A stretch of 64,000 nucleotides of DNA from Amoebidium appalachense (Eukaryota > Ichthyosporea): the NCBI GenBank assembly GCA_963693365.1, contig CAVNZM010000015.1, forward strand, positions 992,001 to 1,056,000. Reading direction: 5' to 3'. Position numbers and translations under genes: made by a program. Position 1 is the stretch's first letter. Each line of letters opens with the position of its first letter. Positions 1 through 28,727 of the stretch are shown here, piece after piece. The notes beneath the pieces are model-generated. The model was not told where the DNA came from. It made no database searches and saw only the letters and a list, made by a program, of their open reading frames with translations.

Positions 1-187
1 AGAGAGAGAGAGAGAGAGAGAGAGAGGGGAGGGGGGGGGGGATAGAGAGAGAGAGAGAGAGAGTGTGTGTGTGTGTGTGTGCGCGCGCGCGCGTGCGTGT
101 GGCTCACTGGGGGTCGGGGTCGAGGGTGGGGGGTTCAACGGGGGGGTGGGGGTAGGTGCGAGTGTTGGGGGAGGGGAAGGGGGGGCC

Positions 188-228
<41 letters not shown>

Positions 229-252
229 GGGGGGGGGGGGGGGGGGGGAGGA
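1..252. repeat. (GA)n, (GT)n and poly-G block at the left edge
   Basis: The window opens with a (GA)n run, passes into (GT)n/(GC)n at about 63-93, then into a long G-rich stretch that is almost pure G at 190-250. No coding potential is credible here. Translations are only Gly, Val and Cys repeats. Confidence 0.95.
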
Positions 253-1527
253 TAGTACATACGTATAGGACATATACATATGATGTCGCGACCCGCGTGC
301 ACTTTCTTTAACCGCATTTTCGGTAAACGTCGTACCAGTGCCGGTACCGTACCGGCCCCGGCGGCCTTGCATGCGCGCGCGCGAACACGTGACCAGCACG
401 AGCCACCAAAATTTTCCTCAAATAAAAGTTGACTCGAATTTACACATGGTTTAGGAGCACACCCATCAGGGGGAATTTGGAGACTATCAGAAGAAAACGA
501 AGACGTGGCTTCGAATGGGCAGGGGCTCCCAAAATACGGCATTGTGATTGGGTTCGTGCGCACCAACACATAGATCTTCGTATGGTTTGAAACTTTTATA
601 TGAGCAGCATGACTGGTGGCTGGCACTTTCTCGTGTGCTGATATATCGACCGCGGATAGTGGGCAAAGAAATAAAAATCTTGCGGACATAGAAAGCCAAT
701 TCATTGATATTAAGGTTGTTAAACCTAAATTGGCTCCCGTTGTGTCTTATTAGTACATACTCGTCAATTCAAATAGTACTTTCTAGTCCATGCATTAGAG
801 GATTGTTAACCCTGATTGAGCAGATCTTTCAAAACACTATCTGCGTACCTATTGGCTAAAAATCTCTCTTGATATCCAATAGAAAACGAGGACACTTTTG
901 ACAAGAGCGATTGGCTTTCATTGAGATCGACGCTATCGGTGATTGGGTCTCCAAGATTTTCCGGCGCCAATGAAATTGAGGCTTGCCCCCACTATCTACC
1001 TCCATTTTTGAGCCTCACAGAGACACGCACCATGCCAGTTTAGCGCTCAGTCTTTCTCTGATGGCTGGGCGCAAACTTATGACATAACTGACTTAGTTAG
1101 AAATCAAATAGCTACTTGGTAAAACAGTTACACATTTTTTGTTTCTAATAACAAGCACAGAGCAAAATATTGATACAAATCTAAGCAACTGCGGCTATAA
1201 CACCCTGCACGCGGTGGCCGCAAAAACATGGAGTAGTGAGGACAAACAGGGATACCAAGGGGTGCCTTTGATCCCGTGAAAACATACATAAGCACTCTTT
1301 ACTCAAACCATTTTCCCCCTAAGGTCTGGTTCATATTTCGACGCAAGCAATATACGCTACACGTACGCGTAAACAATAGACGTTCCTTCCCCACATTACA
1401 TCCTACAACAGCCCTGTGCTTTGCCCAAACCAGCGACACAGTACTTTCACGTGCACACGAATTTCAAACACCAACAAAAAAAAAAGCAGTTCACACACAC
1501 AAACACACACACACACACACACTTGAA
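253..1527. other. Non-coding stretch upstream of a small ORF
   Basis: This is unique sequence with ordinary base composition. No reading frame shows a recognisable domain. A 189-codon minus-strand frame (135-704) runs into the poly-G block as polyproline and was not accepted. The 830-980 part holds five CCAAT/ATTGG boxes, listed separately. A short (CA)n tract at 1,493-1,522 directly precedes the ATG at 1,528. Confidence 0.6.
851..971. promoter_or_regulatory. CCAAT/ATTGG box cluster
   Basis: Five CCAAT pentamers lie within 121 bp, at 851 (ATTGG), 876 (CCAAT), 910 (ATTGG), 942 (ATTGG) and 967 (CCAAT). CCAAT is the core site of the heterotrimer NF-Y in eukaryotes. The same spacing style appears upstream of other genes in this window. 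They lie about 560 bp before the ORF at 1,528. Promoter function is inferred. Confidence 0.45.
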
Positions 1528-1977
1528 ATGTCGGACGTGGTGGGTGCCATCTCAACCATCGACCACTTTCTCAACCCCCCTAGCACGTGCAGCACGCCTA
1601 CGAGTGCCCCTACGTGCCTGCCTTCCGCGTGCGCACGTGTGAATTCGCGCCCTGCAAGCACAGGCTCATCCGTGCTTGTAGATAGCCCCAGCTCAAGCAG
1701 TGCTGAAGATGAACTTTCCCCACTGAAAAGTCCAAGTATTTCTGGAAACCTTCGGCGTGGACGCTTCTTTCTTGTTCCGGCGAACACGGAAATGGCGGCG
1801 AATTTCCGGATTCAGGTAACAGATGTCTCCACGGGGGAGGAAGGGCAGAGGCGTCCGTGTTCGCGGAGGTATAGCGAGGGGGATCTGTACTATGCGTGGA
1901 AGAAACAGGGCATGGGTTATCCGCGGATTCCTCCTTCCCGCGGACCAAGGCAGGTGGTAGGCGCGCAGGCCACGTGA
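1528..1977 (+). CDS. Small uncharacterised protein, 149 aa
   Basis: An ATG at 1,528 follows a (CA)n tract and opens a 149-codon frame ending at 1,977. The N-terminal half (residues 1-75) is Ser/Thr/Pro-rich and looks disordered, including an acidic patch SSSSAEDELSPLKSP that resembles a phosphorylation-rich linker. The C-terminal half has ordinary globular composition (FFLVPANTEMAANFRIQV, then RRYSEGDLYYAWKKQGMGYP). I recognise no family. The frame has no homopolymer run, unlike most open frames nearby, which is the main reason to take it seriously. It may be one exon of a longer gene. An ATTGG box at about 1,993 and several at 851-971 flank it. No poly(A) signal is obvious close behind it. 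Confidence 0.4.
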   Translation: MSDVVGAISTIDHFLNPPSTCSTPTSAPTCLPSACARVNSRPASTGSSVLVDSPSSSSAEDELSPLKSPSISGNLRRGRFFLVPANTEMAANFRIQVTDVSTGEEGQRRPCSRRYSEGDLYYAWKKQGMGYPRIPPSRGPRQVVGAQAT

Positions 1978-2497
1978 TTTTGATGACATTTGATTGGTCG
2001 ATGCTTCGGCAAATACTCAGGCCGGATTGTATGTTTTTTAATAGTAAAAAGAGCAGTTTCCAATTAAAACAAAGAGAAAATAAGGAAAGAAGGAAACTTT
2101 TCGCCGAAATTTGTGGAGAGGGCGATGGAGCTGACAGCCGCAACATCAACCACCACTGTCCGACAAAATTGGGAAATGTGATTTAAATATTCTGTATGAT
2201 GATATATATCAATGGATGTAAATTTTCGTGTGTGCACATCAACTTGTCTTTTTGTCAACTTGGCACTTGTATAGTGGCTATTGTTCGAATCTAGAAACCA
2301 ACTTTTAGAGTTCACATGTTTGTATGGTGTTTTTTTTTTTGTGGGGGGGGGGGGAGGGGGGGAGGTTTTTTTGGATTGATGTGGAGGAGAATAGGGGGTG
2401 GGGGGTGAGGGGTGGGGAGGGTAAAAACAGCAAGAAAATTGAAAAAGAAGGTGTTTGTGTGTAGCAGCTACAGAAGGAAGTCTTAGACTTTCGTCCT

Positions 2498-2511
2498 TTT
2501 TTTTTTTTTTT

Positions 2512-2557
<46 letters not shown>
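2498..2557. repeat. T-tract joined to G-tract
   Basis: A run of about 24 T is followed directly by about 36 G. It is one of several T(n)G(m) junctions in the window. Confidence 0.9.
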
Positions 2558-2558
<1 letters not shown>

Positions 2559-3232
2559 GGCAAGAAAGAGGGCGGTGGAGGGGTTGTATATATGGGGAGT
2601 GCCAGACTCTGAAATTTCAACGGTTTTCTCCTTTCTTCATCTTCAGAAGGGGGGGAGGAGGGGGGGGGGAGGGGGGGGGAGGGGGGGGGGGGGCAAATTG
2701 TATATATTATGTGTGGCTTGTATCAAGATGACGCACATGTACAAAAGCGGATATTTGTAAATAGTACGTCCTATGCAAATGATGACTGCTCAATTATCCG
2801 GGCTCATATGAGAGAATGATTTTTATATCGAGTCCGTTTTTCAAAAATAGAATTTTAAATCATGTTAACGTTTCTTAAGTTTATTGTTGGTCAGGAATGG
2901 ACAGCCAGGAATATTAATTAATGGTATTAGCACTTATGACACCGGCAACCAATAAATGATGCACATTAAAATTTACGAGAATCCGCGGTCGTTTCAAAGA
3001 TAGCTTTAAAATTTCAGGTAATCCCCTCCCCCCCCCCCCCCCCCCCCCATACACACACATCACACACACACACACCCCCCCCCCCCCTCCCCCCCCCCCC
3101 CCCCCCCCCACTCCCCCTCCTCCCCCCTCTCTCTCACATTGTACGAGTCTATCTGTCTATGCTTTATCTCTCTTCTCCAAAGTCTCTGCACTCTCTCAGA
3201 GGCTCCAATTCTCTTGTGCTTATCAATCCCGC

Positions 3233-3282
<50 letters not shown>

Positions 3283-3573
3283 CCCTCGCTTAGTCTCTTT
3301 TTCTCTGCCTCTTTCAAGTTCATCTCTCTTTCACACAGACACAAACAGACCCCCCCCCCCCCTCCCCCTTTCCCGCTACTCATTCCCTTTCTCATTGTCT
3401 CTTTGTAATTGACATTTCTATCGTCTCCTCTATCCCCCCCCCCCTCCCCCCCCCCCCCCCCCCCCCCTTTTCCCCCTCCCCCGGTTTTCCACCCTCCCAC
3501 CGTCACCCACTCCCTAAAAAGGCGCGGCGCGGTGGGGGGGGGGGGAGGGGGGCCAGAAAGGGAAAGAGCAAAT

Positions 3574-3738
3574 GTGTGTGTACGCGTGTGTGTCTCAGTG
3601 TCTGTGTCTGTGTTTGTGTGTGTGTGTGCGCGCGCGTGCGTGCGTGTGTGCATCTGTGTGTGTGTGCGTGTGTGTGTGTGTGCGTCTGTGCGTACGCGTT
3701 TGTGTGTGTGTGTGTGTGTGCCACGGTGTGTGTACGTG

Positions 3739-3795
<57 letters not shown>

Positions 3796-3830
3796 GTGTG
3801 TATGTGTGTGGTGTGTATGTGGGTGCGTGC
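3574..3830. repeat. (GT)n microsatellite, interrupted
   Basis: About 250 bp of GT dinucleotides are broken by CG, CT and TA steps. The longest pure run is near 3,744-3,790. Alternating purine-pyrimidine sequence of this kind can form Z-DNA. Confidence 0.9.
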
Positions 3831-3869
3831 TAGGACTCCCCCCTCTCCCTCCCTCCCCACCCCCCCCCC

Positions 3870-3894
3870 CCCTCTCTGTCTCCCTCTCTCTCTG

Positions 3895-3928
<34 letters not shown>

Positions 3929-3959
3929 CCCCCCTCCCTCCCTCCCTCCCCCCCCCCCC

Positions 3960-4013
<54 letters not shown>
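3870..4013. repeat. (CT)n microsatellite with C tracts
   Basis: CT dinucleotide runs at 3,885-3,928 and 3,963-4,013 are separated by CCCT and C runs. Confidence 0.9.
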
Positions 4014-4017
<4 letters not shown>

Positions 4018-5065
4018 GCATGACCAACACCTCACAGACTCTGTGACAGACGTGCACCACACAGACTTGTAGATAAATTATGCATCAAATAATAATATCA
4101 TCACCACGTAATCAATGCAGATATATGGCACTGCATTGGCCCTCGCGACCATAATGTACATGCATGCATGAGAGGATGCCAGTGTGCTTACATACTCAAG
4201 GCTTGATTACAGCACACACAAATATTCGTATGTAACTATGCTGTGACAATATAACTGATGTTAGTAGCCTGATGGTTTCCACCATCTGTGTTAACGGCAC
4301 CTGTGTTAACCATTAAATAAGCAAAGAGGCACCACGTTGCACTCACATGTGCACACGGACCCCTCCAAGTCTAAAGATAGAGTTTATTTTAAATTTATTG
4401 GCTCTGGGTCATTCATTTCCCACAGGGACTATATTAGAGCCAATAGTTTTGGTTAGAAAATTTATGAGCCACCAAAGGAAATGTCGTTTTTCAAATATGA
4501 AGATGCAAATATCAAAACAAAAACACCCGTCTCTAGGCCATACACCACAACACAATGGCATGCATTGCAAAAAAAAAAAAAAAGAAAAAAAAAAAAAAAA
4601 AAAAAAAAAAAAGGAAAAGAAAAAAAAAAGGGAAAAAGGAAAAAAGAAAGTGGTAAATAACCACTGCCGTCAATTCTCTAGTTTTGAAGTGGCCATTCTA
4701 ATCTCACACACAACTCGCTTCTCTTCTTCATGCGTGGCTGCCTAGGCCCACATTCATTCACACCTCAAGAAAGCAGCCAATAGAACTTTGCTCAAGACTC
4801 AGGACTTGCTAATAGCGCCCCCCCCCCCCCCCCCCCCCCCCCCTGGACCCCCCCCCACACATCATTCTCCGCCCCTCTCTCTCTCCCCCCCCCACCCCCT
4901 CCCCCTCCCCCCCCCCCCCCCCACCACCACCACCACCAACCTCCTTCCCAAACCCCCTTTGCGCCGTAATTACAACTTGCTCACCTGCCTCCCACACCAT
5001 AACCAATGATGCTTTTCCACTAAAACCAATTAAAACTGTCGAAGCATTCCACATACCGAGATCTA

Positions 5066-5071
5066 TTTATT
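5066..5071 (-). terminator. Poly(A) signal AATAAA after DUS1
   Basis: The plus strand reads TTTATT here, which is AATAAA on the minus strand, about 18 nt after the stop codon of the last DUS1 exon. This supports that exon as the true 3' end of the gene. Confidence 0.6.
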
Positions 5072-5088
5072 AAAAAAAAAAACGAAAT

Positions 5089-14345
<9,257 letters not shown>

Positions 14346-16491
14346 CTTAGAATTGAAAAAGAAGTGATGATCCACTAGTAGATGAAGTTTAAGAACTTAA
14401 TAAAGAGGATTGGACGTTCAGGTAATAAACCAGGAACTATATTCTTGGTGATGTTTTGCTGGAGTTTATGGAGTTCTCCCTCTAATTCGCCCTACCCAGT
14501 TGGCATAAGGCGGAGAACAGCAGGGCACTAAAAACAACCAGAATGCCGATTATTAATATACGGTTTAACACTATTACATAGAGCTACATTATACTTATGA
14601 ATGTAATAAATGTGCATAAACACTAACACACATAATAACTAGCAAAAGGAGTTGCTGTTGAAGTTAATCCCTGGTAGAATGAGCATATCACCGGGTACCA
14701 GGTCCTGAGATTGCCTTGAATCATTTCGAAGCCTGCACAGGCCTGTCGGTTTGAAAAGACCCGTCCTTATTTCAAACCCTCTCTATGGTACCTATCTAGT
14801 TATATGAACCACAGACGTTGGCTGAGTGAGTGAATACAATATAATGGTGGCTGTGATAGAACGTGGTCTCATGGTCACATGTTTCGTATCTTGGTCTCAC
14901 GGTCACATGTCCTAAGATTTGGGCTAACGAAGGTTTTCCGGCTGCACAGCTGGCATGTGTACAAGTGTGACTTGACGATGATTGGTTCAAATCCGCGCCA
15001 ATCTACCTCTCAACCAATCATCCCTTGCCAAATCTAATAACGTAACAGATTGGCATTTCCAACCCCAATTTATCGAAATGTGAAAGTCAAACACTTAATG
15101 CTAAAAACCCCTTTGAAAAAGAGAAAAAGGGGGGCTAAACGATAACAAGTTTAACATTTCAACAACCACGGATTTCCGAAAAGAAATTTCAAAAAAGCTA
15201 CGGCCTCGTTGTCCTACACACGCGCCCACAACGTCAGAGCTCACTTCGCTGTTGGTGTTTTTTTGGGTTCCCAGAAGAGCCACCGGCGTTTTTTTCCCCA
15301 CCCCAACTTTTGACTCTTTCGTAGGGGTGTGTATTTTTTATAAACAGCCTGTCCGTGTTTTTTGTTACTCTTTGTTGGGAAATATATTCTGCCGCATCAT
15401 TTTGGTTTTACACCTCCTGTTCTACCTGTTTTACAGCCCCACTCGTTATGTTACCTTATGTTCATATGATCTCATCTCAACCCTTGACCTCATGTTTTGA
15501 GTTGCGACTTTTCCAAAGGGACATCTGAACGTACCACGCTGTGAAATTCGCGTCTAGCAGCATTTTTTGCCAGCTGGCTTGATAGGGTTAAAAAAGGTAG
15601 GGATAGGTAGAGTTGCCTTGGAATCTTGGTCCTTGGCGAAAGTGGGCCACGAAGACCATTTTACTTAACGAATTTCAGAGGCACAATCCGGTTTATTTCT
15701 TGGGTTGATCCATTTTATTTACTTTCCCATTTTTTTTATCGGAGAAATAAACATGAAGGCAGCATGAGGCTTTGTGCTAAACGGAGGAATTTGCAGCTGA
15801 GAGCACAGGTGTGGCCACTACAACGACGAAAGAAATGAACCGAAGGCATGCTTCCCCCCCCCCCCCCCGACCCCCCCCTCTCCCCCCTCCCACCCCCCGA
15901 TTCCCCTTCCCCCCTCCCCTTCCCCTTCCCTCCCCCCCACCTCCGTTCCCCGCCCCCCTCTTCTTCCCGCTCACCCTCCTAACCCTCCTCCTCCCCCTTT
16001 CCCCCTTTCCTCTCCCGGCCTCCCCCCCCCCCCCCCCTCCCCCCTTCTCCCCCCCCCCTCCCCCACCCCCTCTTCTCTACCTTTCCCCCTTTCCAGTGAC
16101 CCAGCCACCCAACCACTGTTAAGCACATTCACGCAATTCTCCGAAAATCTGACGCCTCCCAATCATCTAGTCTCTGTTTTCTGCGCTCTTTGCTGCATCC
16201 ACTTGCGATAATTATGGAACAGCTTCTCCGATGTAATGGACTGATGACCCCCCTCCCCTCCCCCTCCCCCCTCCCCCCCCCCCCCCCCCAACACACACAC
16301 ACCCATCCCCACCCCCGTCACACCCCTCTTTTCTGAAATCTTAAGTAGAACAAAACTCGTCGTACACACCACCTGCACAAAATTCAGTCAAATTAAATCC
16401 CACAATACAAAGCCATTTTCTGCTGTTCCTTACGCTGCCTTCTTCATCCAGGGAAACAGACAGGGGCCCCCCACCCCCACCGTCCATCCAG
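14346..16491. other. Divergent upstream region between DUS1 and the carrier gene
   Basis: DUS1 runs left from 14,345 and the carrier gene runs right from about 16,492, so this 2.1 kb is their shared 5' space. It is mostly unique sequence to 15,850, then C-rich (15,855-16,080, 16,247-16,290). A tandem pair of TGGTCTC(A/G)CGGTCACATGT-like units lies at about 14,865-14,910. The CCAAT cluster is listed separately. The first exon of the carrier gene, with its ATG, should lie here but I could not identify it. Confidence 0.6.
14981..15053. promoter_or_regulatory. CCAAT/ATTGG cluster upstream of DUS1
   Basis: Four boxes lie in 73 bp: ATTGG at 14,981, CCAAT at 14,998, CCAAT at 15,014 and ATTGG at 15,049. 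They occur in both orientations and lie about 640-710 bp upstream of the DUS1 ATG. They could serve a bidirectional promoter for DUS1 and the carrier gene. Function is inferred from the motif and position only. Confidence 0.45.
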
Positions 16492-25364
<8,873 letters not shown>

Positions 25365-25409
25365 GATAGATTTACCTTTTCGTTTCTTCTGTTCTGTTTA
25401 TTTCAATTC

Positions 25410-25415
25410 AATAAA
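25410..25415 (+). terminator. Poly(A) signal AATAAA after the carrier gene
   Basis: AATAAA lies 46 nt after the TGA of the last carrier exon. Confidence 0.6.
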
Positions 25416-26643
<1,228 letters not shown>

Positions 26644-26648
26644 AGTCT

Positions 26649-26954
26649 TGTCGAACAGGATAGCCATCCGGTATGCCCTGCGTTAGCGTAGCACCAGTGA
26701 TCGGGAATATTCGAGATATTCGGGATAAACTGGTGGATAGGTTCACGATAGATCAGGATAGATCTAGAAGAGTCTAGAAGATTCTATTGGAGTGCTTTGA
26801 TTGGTAGCGACTAGATCCATAGCGGCGGGTAGACCAATCGGGAATAGTATGTAACATTCCAGTGGGCCAGACCACAAGTATATAAAGGTCCCGGCGGGCC
26901 AGTCAATGCAAGTCAGCAAATAATAAAGTCTCACAGAGAAACCTCTAAGTTACG
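26649..26954 (+). repeat. 5' LTR of the copia element
   Basis: 306 bp, almost identical to 40,699-41,004. It contains TATATAAA at 26,879-26,886 and AATAAAGTC near 26,923, so promoter and poly(A) signals are in the usual order. It also holds GATTGGT and CCAATCGGG boxes upstream of the TATA. Confidence 0.95.
26879..26886 (+). promoter_or_regulatory. TATA box in the copia 5' LTR
   Basis: TATATAAA followed by GGTCCCGG, placed about 120 bp before the start codon at 27,002. The second LTR has the same sequence near 40,929. Confidence 0.7.
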
Positions 26955-27001
26955 GTTACGGACCCAGTGCAACGCTACGATCAAGCGACTGTTGAGACAA
27001 G

Positions 27002-28252
27002 ATGGGAAGAGCAAAATGTCCAGTTCCCATGTATGAAGGAGAAGGCAAGGGCAAAATCTCCTACTCAATGTGGGCCATGCGCATGAAGTGCTTCCTCGAG
27101 GGCGAGGAATTATGGTACACGATTGAAGACGTGGCTCCTGAAGTGATAGGAGAGGACGGCGAACTGGTGGAGCAACCTCCGGTGGAGATCGACCCCTTGG
27201 ACCAGAAGAAGGCGACTTCCTACCTGGTGGAGACACTAGGTGATGTACCTGCAAGCCTGTGTCGGCGAGCTATTGCCGTAGGAAATCCCAAGGACATATG
27301 GGATACGGCAGCATCATACGCTGCGCGCAACACAGATGAGCACAAGAGAATGTTGATTCAACAGTTCTGGCGTGCTGATATGATGCCGACGGAAAGCGTG
27401 CTGGAGTATGCGGCCCGTCTGGAGTGCATTGTGCAGGATCTTCTTCATATCGACCCCAATGGAGTTAGTGAGGACATGGTTGCCGAGAAATTCCTGGACG
27501 GTGTAGGCGCTGACGACCGATTCCGCACCGACGTTAGGACCATTCAAGCTTTACCAGCAGCTGAGAAGACAATGGAAAAGATAATCGCCAAGCTGCGTGG
27601 TTTTGAGGAGAACGAGGCTGCAAGGGAACAGCAGCGGGTGATGATGACCAGCACCCAATGGCGCGGCGGTACGCCACGACAGGACACCGGCAAGCCGCGC
27701 GTGACTGACATATCCAAGGTGGAGTGTTACAAATGTCACAAGTTTGGGCACTACAAGTCACAGTGTCCAAAGAAGAAGAAGGGCGGCAATCGCGGCGACA
27801 AGGCGAAGCAGAACGGAGCTTCCAAGGAGATACTCGCCATGGCGGTAAACAGCGGACTCCCTTCTTCAATTGAGTGGTATTGGGACTGCGGCGCAACCTC
27901 CCATGTCACATGCCGAAAGGACTGGATGGAAGACTTCCGGTCGATCACACCCAAACCCGTCGCTCTGGGTAACACCCCGGGTGTGATGGCGCTAGGAATA
28001 GGCGTCGTAAGATTAACAAGTGAGTTCCAGGGCAACAGCATGACATTTAGACTGCAGAATGTGCTGTACGTGCCAGCATTTGGAACTAACGTGATGTCGG
28101 CTTCAAGCGCTGGCAAGCACGGGTTAAGAGGCATCACCGACGGTCGACAGTGTACGATTGAGAGTGCCACAGATGGCCAAGTTGTGGCCCGTGGGGTAGT
28201 GGAGGGAGGCCTGTATCGTCTCCTAGTGAAACCCGTATGTGAGAGCGTGTAA
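27002..28252 (+). CDS. Copia gag and protease part of the polyprotein
   Basis: The ATG at 27,002 follows the 5' LTR by 47 bp. Residues 1-225 are a UBN2/DUF4219-type capsid with an LxxQFW motif (MLIQQFWRADMMP). A CCHC zinc knuckle, CYKCHKFGHYKSQC, lies at about 242-255 and is followed by lysines. The aspartic protease active site at about 295 reads DCGAT where copia elements usually have DSGA(S/T). The frame stops artificially at 28,252 because the gypsy insertion enters at codon GTG after GAGAGC. Across the insertion it continues in the same frame at 39,035. The protein supplies capsid and protease for virus-like particles in the cytoplasm. Confidence 0.92.
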   Translation: MGRAKCPVPMYEGEGKGKISYSMWAMRMKCFLEGEELWYTIEDVAPEVIGEDGELVEQPPVEIDPLDQKKATSYLVETLGDVPASLCRRAIAVGNPKDIWDTAASYAARNTDEHKRMLIQQFWRADMMPTESVLEYAARLECIVQDLLHIDPNGVSEDMVAEKFLDGVGADDRFRTDVRTIQALPAAEKTMEKIIAKLRGFEENEAAREQQRVMMTSTQWRGGTPRQDTGKPRVTDISKVECYKCHKFGHYKSQCPKKKKGGNRGDKAKQNGASKEILAMAVNSGLPSSIEWYWDCGATSHVTCRKDWMEDFRSITPKPVALGNTPGVMALGIGVVRLTSEFQGNSMTFRLQNVLYVPAFGTNVMSASSAGKHGLRGITDGRQCTIESATDGQVVARGVVEGGLYRLLVKPVCESV

Positions 28253-28727
28253 ACAGTTGGACTAGTTAGGATAAGGCAGAGTACAACTGAATCAAAATAA
28301 AGACAGAGAACGGGTAGAAAGGCACACGCGGCCAGGTTGCTTTTACTATGGGCCGACTCAGTCTGTCTCAGACTTCACTGATGTGATCCCCGTACTGGGA
28401 CGGCTTTGTTATATAGCCCCCAGGTTTCGGATCAAGGCCCAGGATTGGTTCATCCGCGGCCAGCGCGGGTGGCAACATGCCATTCGTGATTCTGGTGCGG
28501 TCCGAGCCAGTCAGACCTTCGTCCTATTTATGCAAACCTCTTATTGGTTCACTTCGTTTATGTGGTATGCAGCGGAAGAACCATATATGGTTCAATTCTT
28601 AGGTCAGAGTGAGTCCTATTGGTGCGGACATAATATTTATGTGATATTCATGACAAAGCACGAATCGTGTGCTAGTAGATCACATTCTTTAGTAAACATG
28701 TACAGTTCATGTGTACAGTTGTTTACA
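28248..28727 (-). repeat. Left 480-bp LTR of the gypsy composite (3' LTR on the minus strand)
   Basis: Begins TGTAAACAG and ends TTGTTTACA, so both ends share a TGTAAACA inverted repeat. On the minus strand it contains TATATAAC near 28,408-28,416 upstream of CCGTCCCAGTACGGGGATCAC. An open antisense frame of 126 codons lies inside and is not thought to be a gene. Confidence 0.95.

Larger units (their letters stand above)
1978..5065. other. Simple-repeat region without a gene
   Basis: This holds poly-T/poly-G (2,498-2,557), G-rich tracts (2,343-2,420, 2,646-2,693), C tracts (3,026-3,112, 3,235-3,281, 3,351-3,475), (GT)n (3,574-3,830), (CT)n (3,870-4,013), A-rich sequence (4,570-4,650) and C tracts (4,818-4,920). 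Unique sequence at 2,700-3,020 and 4,014-4,560 shows no domain in any frame. Confidence 0.75.

Noticed and set aside
135-704. 189-codon minus-strand frame with a hydrophobic start
   Set aside because: Its last third is polyproline from poly-G DNA, there is no family match, and a competing frame overlaps it. It may include an exon, but nothing supports one.
3060-3860. Long open frames of His-Thr, Cys-Val, Arg-Glu, Ser-Leu or poly-Gly/Pro on both strands, here and at many other places
   Set aside because: They are translations of (CA)n, (GT)n, (CT)n and homopolymer DNA, open on both strands because such repeats lack stop codons. No domain or conserved feature.
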